Below are positions 56,746 to 64,000 of a stretch of 64,000 bases of DNA, piece after piece. Origin of the DNA: Silene conica (lineage: Eukaryota > Streptophyta > Magnoliopsida > Caryophyllales > Caryophyllaceae); NCBI GenBank assembly GCA_029255685.2, contig CM055319.2, positions 9,038,747-9,102,746 of the forward strand, given 5' to 3'. Each line of letters begins with the position of its first letter. The first letter of the stretch is position 1. The notes below the pieces were generated by a model. That model was not told the origin of the DNA. It made no database searches and saw only the letters and a list, made by a program, of their open reading frames with translations. The position numbers and the translations under genes were made by a program.

Positions 56746-57438
56746 TGTAGAATGCAAGAGCTAGGGAATTCCAATCAGTAATGGCATGAGCAGACAAATC
56801 TAACTCGCGTAACCATTCTCTAGCATCATCTTGTAGAGAAAAAGGGAAAAGTCGGTACTTGACCTGATCATAGGTCACTCCTGTTGGCAAAGGAATGAAG
56901 CTGCAATAAGTGACAAACTTATCCTTATGTTTCGCAGGATCTTCCCGATATCTACCTCGAAACATATTTCGCTCTACCAACGCAAGATAAGACGGCTTGA
57001 TATCAAAAGGCTTCTCTTCAGCATCAGTAGGAGGAGGTATAAATCCTGTTGGAATGGAAGCCAAAGTAGGCTCATTGTAGCTTGCCAAGGTAGTTGTACT
57101 GGGTGCAGCCATCTTAGGTGTAGCGACAATGGTCTCAGAAACAGTATCGTCCTCGTCAGAGGATGAATTTTCTGAGGTAATTAAAGGCTCAATCCTGTCA
57201 AGTATACTCAAGTCTTCTACTTGACCCACTTCTCTATTAAAATTCCTTCTGTAGCGAAAAGTCCACTCTGGTTCAGGATCAAAAGCAATAATCTCGGACC
57301 GATTTGACCTGGGCATACAAGGAACTAACAAGAAAAGCGTAAAACAGTCTCAAGGAACTGGAGTTCCCTGAGACAAAAGACAAATTAAATAAGTAACAAA
57401 CAAATAAATTGTTGCCTCCCCGGCAACGGCGCCAAATT
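56746..57438 (-). pseudogene. gag: Truncated Athila-like gag N-terminus with primer site
   Basis: Matches 62802-63494 with a constant 6056-bp offset and no indels. The gag start is at 57331 and the frame is lost after ALAFY at 56746, where foreign DNA begins. A tRNA-Asp primer site lies at 57417-57434. A few substitutions distinguish it from the other copy (Ile/Ser, Glu/Lys, Pro/Leu, Thr/Ala and Arg/Gly changes). It is the stump of a second interior sharing the LTR at 57439. Confidence 0.88.
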
Positions 57439-58827
57439 TGATAAGGGTAAAGTCGTCACCCTAAATCAAAGTAATCCTTAGAATACTACTAACTAATAGC
57501 TAGCGGTAAGAAAGGTATCGAATCCACAGGGAGGCGGTAATAAATTGTTTGCTAAAGTAAATAAGTCTTAAAGTAACAATTGGGTTGTTTTGATTGTTTT
57601 TGTTGTCTAATTAACTAATTGCAAAATAAGTAAATAAAGATGTAAACAAGTATTAGGAAAGATCTAGGGATCAAGTTCACATAGGCGATTATCCAGGGGA
57701 ATAGGATTTAACTAATTTATTGGGCAAGATTACTATTTAAGATCATATGTCCGGTCGGTATTCATATAATCTTTAGATCTAAACCTAACATGCGGTCGCT
57801 ATAAATAGGTGAGTCTATTCAATTGTTGTGGTCTATCTTAGTCTTAGTCTACGGTCGGATCTAAGACTAATTCGCGAGACTAATTAACTAATCCTGGCCA
57901 GTAATTAATTAATCAGATTTAAAAGAACAATAGAATATAATAATAAGCAGTTTAGCAATTAAACATCATTAAAGTTTGATTCCCCCTTCATAATCACTTA
58001 GATCCTTTTTCACCCTAGACAAATAAATTAGCTACGCATGGCTTGAGATCTAACTACAACAATATTGATTGAAAACATAATTAATAAAGCAATAAAATAA
58101 GAACAAGAATAATTGAAGAACAATAAAGTAGAGATTTTGATTAAATATCGTAAATAAGAGAACAAGATCCGAAGGCAATTGCTAAATAATAATCGGGAAG
58201 GCTACTAGTAATAATTAGGGTTTTTAGAGTAATAAAAGTGTATCTAACAATAAAGCCTTTATTTATAGTAAACTACTCAACAATTTATGGAAACTCGGGG
58301 TAAATTAAAGCACTCGATCGAGCACTCAAGGCACTCGATCGAGTGTTGGTGGCACTCGATCGAGTGCTCTCAGCGCGTAATTTCTGCTTCGCGCACTGAA
58401 CTTCAAACGGTCGCCATTTCTTCGTTACTTGTCTGAATAAAGTGATTTTCATGGCGTTGGAAAACTAAGAGGATGAGCTTTCACCTACAGTTGGAATTAC
58501 CTGGTTATCATTTGTAGAACTTGAGATATGGCTCTCAAAAGTAGGTACTATTTATATGGAGCTCTTCTTTGTGCTTGCCTTCGATAATCTCCTTAGCTCT
58601 TCCTTCATAGATCCTCGTGTCATGCTACATGTGTTCCTTCATGTCGGGTCCGCGGTGCTCCAATCCATCTTTTGCTCCATAAATGCATCAATCCTGCATT
58701 AAACACCGAAAGGTAGAAGTATCGACATTCTAATATAAATAGCATATAAATGACACAATTTAGCACAAGAATCATCTCAAAACAACTAAAGGGGAGGCAT
58801 AAAAGTGTATACGAATATGACTCATCA
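57439..58827 (-). repeat. 3' (middle) LTR of the Athila-like element
   Basis: 1389 bp, TGATAAGGG...CTCATCA. The CGAATCCACAGGGAGG word lies at 57519-57534. Three CACTCGATCGAGTG-type palindromes occur at 58311-58367. Confidence 0.9.
58311..58370. repeat. Palindrome cluster (CTCGATCGAG type) in LTR
   Basis: Three copies within 60 bp. The third, GCACTCGATCGAGTGC (58352-58367), is a perfect 16-bp palindrome. The same word recurs in the interior at 60625-60659 and 61816-61870. Confidence 0.9.
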
Positions 58828-58867
58828 TACTCCCTCAAACCAACCCTTTGCTTGTCCTCAAGCAAAG
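58828..58867 (-). promoter_or_regulatory. 3' polypurine tract plus GAGGAC hairpin
   Basis: On the minus strand a hairpin (58846-58867; stem CTTTGCTTG/CAAGCAAAG, loop AGGA) is followed by GGTTGGTTTGAGGGAGTA, ending at the TG of the LTR. Same layout as 8580-8617, different stem. Confidence 0.75.
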
Positions 58868-60358
58868 CATCACACACAGTACAAAAGGCAATCTTACAAA
58901 TGGTGATTAAATAACTCAGAGCTAATGTTAGTGCACATAAAAATCCCAAGTTGTCCACATCTATAACGAAGTAATGACCAAATGTACCAATAAAACAGAT
59001 TCAAAGGTACGGGTGATAGAAAACGCAGCTCAAGTCACAAGGTTGATATGACGGTGTAATATAGACAAAATCCAAATACCTTTCGACCTTGTAAGACAAA
59101 TTTTAGTCGGATTCTCGCAGATTCACTCACGCACATAGGTATATGTAAGGGTAAGTTCTATGTGAAGATAGAAAGAAATAAGAACACTCACTCAACTTAA
59201 TGAAACATGCATGCAATCTAGTGTGATAGAGATTTCCCCAACAATTATGCATATATAGGTGGACAAAGTACATGTGTCAAGACGGCAAGGAGGCTAGTGG
59301 GTAAGGGTAAAGAAATGGTTTATGGCAAAGCACGTTGTTGATATGTGGAGCTAAGACGGTAGTCGCAGCGCAAAAAAACCAAAACTAGTTCTTTAATGAA
59401 AAATAAACCAACCCAAAACTGAGAAATTATCTCAATTTGATAGAACGTGAGAGTTTATAACATTACTCTCCAAATATGCATTAGCCTCTAGATAGTCTCC
59501 TTAAATCTCTTAACAAAGTCCAATGAAGCATTCTCTTTTTTTTTTTCGAATCACAAATATTTTTTTTGAAGTTTTTCTTTTCCTTTCTTTTTCTTTTTTT
59601 TGTTCCTTCTTTCTTGTGCTTCATATTTTTCTTTTTTTTTTTCCAACATAAGAGATTGACACAATTGCTCAAAAATTTTCACTGCACCCACTTGGACAAA
59701 ATTAGTCCCTTCCCAACCATAGTAATGAAATATCATGATAAACCAAGCAACTGCGACTGTCCCGAAAAGGTAGGCAAATTCTAGGATTGTAGCTTATAAA
59801 TATTCAAATACAAAACATGCCACAAGGTTTCAAACGAGTTTTTCATAGGGAATTTGATTTCAAAGGTAGAAAGGCAAATTTTTGGCTATGTGAAACTTAT
59901 TTGAAGGTAAGGACCGCCTATCCTCATGTACTTGTCATACATTCACATAAAAGCATCAAGCAATCAATTTCACACTTATGCAGTTTGATATTACATATTT
60001 CACAAGGAGAAACCACACTCAGGCCTAAATAACAATGAGACCAGTTTATTAATGTTCCTGGCCTAGGAAGCTCTATAGACCTCAGAATTTAAGTAGCTTA
60101 CCAACTTAATTTGTCAAGCCTAATCAATATAAGGCATGTCAATTACGGTCAAGACTTGATCATTGAGCTTTGTTTTCATAGGCTAACGGGTCAAAACAAT
60201 GTACATGGATAACTATTTGGGATTCAAATGCAAAACCAATGCAAATTATCATCATTGTTATTTAATTCACCAAGACTCGACCTAAAAATAAAAGAAAAAT
60301 GAAAGAAAAAACATATTTTTGGATATTCTTTTTTTTTAAGCACACAGCATAAAATAAA
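58868..60358 (-). other. Non-coding interior of the Athila-like element
   Basis: About 1.5 kb with long T/A runs (59530-59645, 60295-60338) and no RT, integrase or RNase H motif. Lysine- or phenylalanine-rich frames over the homopolymer runs are not genes. Confidence 0.7.
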
Positions 60359-60401
60359 GACTCTCCCCCAAACCTAAATGTCACAGTGTCCTCATTGTGA
60401 C
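60359..60401 (-). promoter_or_regulatory. Internal copy of the hairpin/purine-tract module
   Basis: On the minus strand the hairpin GTCACAATG-AGGA-CACTGTGAC (60380-60401; nine pairs with one A/C mismatch) is followed by GGTTTGGGGGAGAGT. It resembles the element's own 3' tract (GGTTTGAGGGAGTAT) and lies about 235 nt downstream of the last coding frame. Confidence 0.5.
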
Positions 60402-60624
60402 CCAAACAACATAAAAGACACAATAGAAAATATAATCAGCACCCTAAAGGACACTACTAACAATCGGAAAGAGGGAAAACAATAGTACAATAAAAAAAAA
60501 GGTATAAGGAAGGAAAGTACCAAGTAATAGCGAAATCCCCCCAAACCATCATTAAAAGAGTGGAAGAATACCATCCAGGCGATCTCAACGACAGTCACGA
60601 CGTCCCAGCAGCCAGCAGCAGTCG

Positions 60625-60659
60625 AACTCGATCGAGTTTAGGTGAACTCGATCGAGTTC
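60625..60659. repeat. Two CTCGATCGAG palindromes downstream of the coding part
   Basis: AACTCGATCGAGTT (60625-60638) and GAACTCGATCGAGTTC (60644-60659), both perfect palindromes. Confidence 0.9.
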
Positions 60660-61021
60660 GCATCTGGCGAAGAGAACTCATGCTTAAAAGAAGAGCGGGG
60701 GTGTTCTTCGCTCTTGAAACCATCTTCAAAAGGTGGAATATATCCGATGTCATCCACCACGTGAGCTTGTTCCGCTATAATGGTCTCATCCTTAAAGTTC
60801 TCGGCCTCTAAAGCATCTAACGCAGCCTCTAAGTCAACACTTTCGTCACAGCTATAATCCAAAATGGGGGGTGGCTCATCTCCGTGGATCAACTTCTCGA
60901 ACTCATCCACCTCTAGCTTCCATGGATGTGACGCAGTAGTAGAAGCGTCAAAGGAATTCCTGTCAATACATAAAGCATGGCAAGAATCAAAAGAAGGATC
61001 GAGAATGGTAATTACTGACAT
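60638..61021 (-). pseudogene. Acidic segment downstream of protease, frameshifted
   Basis: 127 codons in a different frame from the protease, overlapping it by 10 nt, so probably one polyprotein separated by a frameshift. Acidic (HGDEPPPILDYSCDESVDLE, LDALEAENFKDE). It resembles the protease-RT spacer of Athila polyproteins; RT itself is missing. Two CTCGATCGAG palindromes lie at its 3' end. Confidence 0.55.
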
Positions 61022-61890
61022 GTAGCTTGCAAATCAGGAGGACGGGGTGCTTGGTTGTGTAGAAAAGTGATGGTGTCATCCCCGATGCGAAAAATGAGAC
61101 TACCCTCCCTAAGGTCAATAAGAGCCCCAACAGTACTAAGGAAGGGTCGTCCGAGGATAATAGGTATTTCAGCGTCCTCTGCCATATCCATCACTACAAA
61201 ATCACAGGGCACATAATATTTTCCTATCCTAACCGGCACATCCTCTAAGACACCCATAGGGCGCTGAATGGACCTGTTAGCCATTTGGAGGGTCATATTG
61301 GTACATTTAAGTATGGTCATGTTAAGTTGTTTACAAGTAGTATACGGCATGACACTGACACTCGCCCCAAAATCACATAACGTATTAGAAAAATCAAGAG
61401 AACCAATAGTGCAAGGAATAGAAAAACTCCCTGGATCCTTAAGCTTGGGTGGAGAATTGGCTTGCAGCGCGGCATGGCACTCCTTAGTGAATGCAATTGT
61501 CTCCACTTCGTTGAAAGTTCTCTTCTTTGTTAATATCTCCTTCATAAACTTTGCATAAGTTGGTACCTGAGTAATCAATTCAGTAAAAGGAACGCTTACT
61601 TGAAGATTCTTCACAACTTCCGTGAATCTCCCGAACTGTTGATCAAGTTTTGATTTCTGTTGTCGGGTTGGGAATGGAAGAATAATCTTTATTGGTTCAG
61701 CTTCCTTTGCATCCTTAGAGACCTTTGGGGGACTCTGACTCGGAATAGTAGTCCCTGGAGTAGGTACCTGTCCAATAGGCGAAACAGAAGAATCATCAGA
61801 AGTACGAACATGAGTCACTCGATCGAGTGGGGTTGGCACTCGATCGAGTGCACTACGAGCTCGATCGAGTGTCTCGTATTTAGATCGCAT
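61012..61890 (-). pseudogene. Athila-like aspartic protease
   Basis: 292 codons. The N-terminus has three LDR-type repeats (LDRARSALDRVPTPLDRV) encoded by CTCGATCGAG palindromes. Then come a spacer with LPFPTRQQKSKLDQQFGRF and the protease core: CDFGASVSVMPY (catalytic Asp in Asp-Phe-Gly), VPCDFVVMDM, and IPIILGRPFLSTVGALIDLREG. These are Athila protease signatures. The role is cleavage of the Gag polyprotein. Upstream frames are broken (stops near 61930 and 61880), so the 61890 Met is only the first in-frame one. Confidence 0.75.
61816..61870. repeat. Three CTCGATCGAG palindromes inside the protease frame
   Basis: CACTCGATCGAGTG (61816-61829), GCACTCGATCGAGTGC (61836-61851) and a third, GAGCTCGATCGAGTGTC, at 61857-61873. 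Confidence 0.9.
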
Positions 61891-62206
61891 CGCTTCTTTT
61901 CGTTTTTCTCATGTATACGAGCTTTCTCTAGTTCATTTTCTTCTGAGTAATCTGTGCCTTTTGCTCCATCTGAGCTTTAAGGCTCTACTGCAACATAGCT
62001 TTGATCTCTGACATATCATTATTTGCAGCTGGTGGTCGAGGAGGTGGCACCAAAGGTTGAAACTGTTGTTTGCGTTGATTGTTAGACTGAGGACTTCCTT
62101 GATTCTGTTTATAGTTTCCTTGCTGGCCGCGGTTCTGAGGAATCACATAATTTGAATTTGGTTGTTGCTGAGGTGGGGTAGGATTTTGAACATTCTGGCT
62201 TGACCA
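61891..62206 (-). pseudogene. Gag-protease linker, interrupted
   Basis: In phase with the knuckle frame, after the stop at 62207-62209, a Gln/Pro/Asn-rich linker is readable (QNPTPPQQQP, QGNYKQNQGSPQSNNQRKQQ) followed by stops near 61930 and 61880. No catalytic motif. Confidence 0.6.
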
Positions 62207-62605
62207 CTAAAGAAAGGGATGTTTCCTTGTCCTCTCATTATAAGTGTTAGAAAAGGGATTAGCTTGCTTGTAGGCTTGGAAAACAGGTACTTGTTCGATA
62301 GGACTTATACATTCATCAGCAATATGACCGTCTACACCATATCTTCCGCAGAAAATTACTTCCCCTTGTTGAACCATATTAACCACTTGGTGTTGGCCAC
62401 CCAAAGCTTGTGTTGTTTGCATCTGTGCAATCTTAGCATTCAAAGCTTCTAACTGGGCTGCGACGACACTATCTGTACCACTTCCCCTTGCAGAGCCTCT
62501 TGGATTTCCATATTCGGCAGTATGATTAGCCATATCATCGATCAATTTATAAGCTGTATCATCAGTGGTGTTATTCTGAAATCTTCCGTTAGCAGAAGAA
62601 TCCAA
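62207..62605 (-). pseudogene. gag: Gag C-terminus with damaged zinc knuckle
   Basis: Continues Gag after a single-base loss near 62628. The coiled-coil-like stretch AAQLEALNAKIAQMQ precedes a knuckle FCGRYGVDGHIADEC. Spacing fits C-x2-C-x4-H-x4-C except that the second Cys is Tyr (TAT, one G-to-A change from TGT). RNA binding is probably lost. Confidence 0.75.
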
Positions 62606-63387
62606 AAGAGCTCTATGATCATCGAATAACCGTTGTAAAACTGGTTACAAAGAAACCACTTATGAAACCCATGATGAGGTACTGCCCGAACCAATCTTTT
62701 GAAACGTACCCATGCCTCATTAAAATCTTCATTACCTCCTTGCTTGAAGTTAGTAATCTGATTCCTGAGATTGTTTGTCTTTTGTGGGGGAAAGTATCTC
62801 TTGTAGAATGCAAGAGCTAGGGAATTCCAATCAGTAATGGCATGAGCAGACAAATCTAACTCGCGTAACCATTCTCTAGCATCATCTTGTAGAGAAAAAG
62901 GGAAAAGTCGGTACTTGACCTGATCATAGGTCACTCCTGTTGGCAAAGGAATGAAGCTGCAATAAGTGACAAACTTATCCTTATGTTTCGCAGGATCTTC
63001 CCCATATCTACCTCGAAACATATTTCGCTCTACCAACGCAAGATAAGACGGCTTGATATCAAAAGGCTTCTCTTCCGCATCAGTAGGAGGAGGTATAAAT
63101 CCTGTTGGAATGGAAGCCAAAGTAGGCTCATTGTAGCTTGCCAAGGTAGCTGTACTGGGTGCAGCCATCTTAAGTGTAGCGACAATGGTCTCAGAAACAG
63201 TATCGTCCTTGTCAGAGGATGAATTTTCTGAGGTACTTAAAGGCTCAATCCTGTCAAGTATACTCAAGTCTTCTACTTGACCCACTTCTCTATTAAAATT
63301 CCTTCTGTAGCGAAAAGTCCACTCTGGTTCAGGATCAAAAGCAATAATCTCGGACCGATTTGACCTGGGCATACAAGGAACTAACAA
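62542..63387 (-). pseudogene. gag: Athila-like Gag, N-terminal and capsid part
   Basis: The first 265 or so codons of this 281-codon frame are Gag: an acidic N-terminus, then the Retrotrans_gag domain (LVERNMFRGRYGEDPAKH, LFPFSLQDDAREWLRELD, FYKRYFPPQKTNNLRNQI, VPHHGFHKWFLCNQFYNG). A 1-bp loss near 62628 shifts the rest into a wrong frame; the correct continuation is at 62207-62605. Capsid signatures match the gag-only element at 10727-12634 in type but not closely in sequence, so these are separate families. Confidence 0.85.
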
Positions 63388-63472
63388 GAAAAGCGTAAAA
63401 CAGTCTCAAGGAACTGGAGTTCCCTGAGACAAAAGACAAATTAAATAAGTAACAAACAAATAAATTGTTGCC

Positions 63473-63490
63473 TCCCCGGCAACGGCGCCA
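63473..63490 (-). promoter_or_regulatory. Primer-binding site, tRNA-Asp type
   Basis: Minus strand TGGCGCCGTTGCCGGGGA, four bases inside the 5' LTR. Confidence 0.9.
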
Positions 63491-63494
63491 AATT

Positions 63495-64000
63495 TGATAA
63501 GGGTAAAGTCGTCACCCTAAATCAAAGTAATCCTTAGAATACTACTAACTAATAGCTAGCGGTAAGAAAGGTATCGAATCCACAGGGAGGCGGTAATAAA
63601 TTGTTTGCTAAAGTAAATAAGTCTTAAAGTAACAATTGGGTTGTTTTGATTGTTTTTGTTGTCTAATTAACTAATTGCAAAATAAGTAAATAAAGATGTA
63701 AACAAGTATTAGGAAAGATCTAGGGATCAAGTTCACATAGGCGATTATCCAGGGGAATAGGATTTAACTAATTTATTGGGCAAGATTACTATTTAAGATC
63801 ATATGTCCGGTCGGTATTCATATAATCTTTAGATCTAAACCTAACATGCGGTCGCTATAAATAGGTGAGTCTATTCAATTGTTGTGGTCTATCTTAGTCT
63901 TAGTCTACGGTCGGATCTAAGACTAATTCGCGAGACTAATTAACTAATCCTGGCCAGTAATTAATTAATCAGATTTAAAACAACAATAGAACAATAATAA
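63495..64000 (-). repeat. 5' LTR, incomplete at window end
   Basis: Matches 57439-57944 almost base for base; the only differences I noticed are in the last 30 bases of the window. Confidence 0.88.

Larger units (their letters stand above)
57439..64000 (-). mobile_element. Athila-like gag-protease element, part of a tandem LTR array
   Basis: LTR 57439-58827, interior 58828-63494, LTR 63495 to beyond the window end, reading on the minus strand. The primer site is tRNA-Asp type. The interior holds gag and protease fragments but no RT, RNase H or integrase. Left of the 57439 LTR a second, truncated interior follows, so the order is LTR-interior-LTR-partial interior. TSDs cannot be checked. Confidence 0.88.

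Noticed and set aside
59481..59784. Lys-rich and Phe-rich frames on opposite strands
   Set aside because: Products of T/A homopolymer runs in the non-coding interior of the Athila-like element.

Overview
The window is plant nuclear DNA, almost certainly from a eudicot: it is AT-rich, has no dense host genes, and is packed with plant LTR retrotransposons (Athila-like and Tat-like Ty3/gypsy, Ty1/copia), MITEs, Helitron ends and a tRNA-derived SINE. The mix resembles Caryophyllales genomes, but that is only an impression. No intact host gene with a confident function was found.

Layout. 1-6854: AT-rich intergenic DNA with a Helitron end, a 128-bp tandem duplication, two MITEs and a retroposed sequence with an 18-bp target-site duplication (TSD). 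6855-14407: a complete, very young, gag-only Athila-like element on the minus strand (TSD GAAGT; I see two LTR differences in 1720 bp). 14408-24325: two decayed tandem copies of a papain-like protease gene, the second split by a 2.5-kb solo LTR (TSD GCATT), then a possible 39-codon gene containing a (TTA)16 microsatellite, a Helitron end and a Tourist-like MITE. 24926-38207: a 13.3-kb Tat-lineage gypsy element (TSD GTGGC), disabled by stops, frameshifts and an RT/RNase H deletion, carrying an antisense plant-mobile-domain-like ORF. 38208-56330: a stack of nested insertions. An old copia pseudogene is split at 41049/56138 by an Athila-type solo LTR (TSD ACTGG). That LTR is split by a copia element (TSD GTTTA) and by another solo LTR (TSD ATCGT). 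The copia element contains a gypsy fragment and a SINE. 56746-64000: a minus-strand Athila-like gag-protease element in an LTR-internal-LTR-partial-internal arrangement; its right LTR runs off the window.

How the parts work together. Both Athila-like elements have a tRNA-Asp primer site but no reverse transcriptase, so any mobility would need an autonomous partner. Each carries two copies of a small module: a hairpin whose loop is AGGA closed by G and C, followed within a few bases by a G-rich purine tract. One copy forms the 3' polypurine tract; the other lies about 220-240 nt downstream of the gag or gag-pro frame. Stem sequences differ between the four copies while pairing is kept, with one mismatch in one copy. 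This is the most interesting unexplained structure here. A second theme is that three unrelated LTR families each carry clusters of 14- to 18-bp palindromes or GC-rich inverted repeats.

All calls come from reading the sequence alone; family names rest on recognised motifs, not searches.
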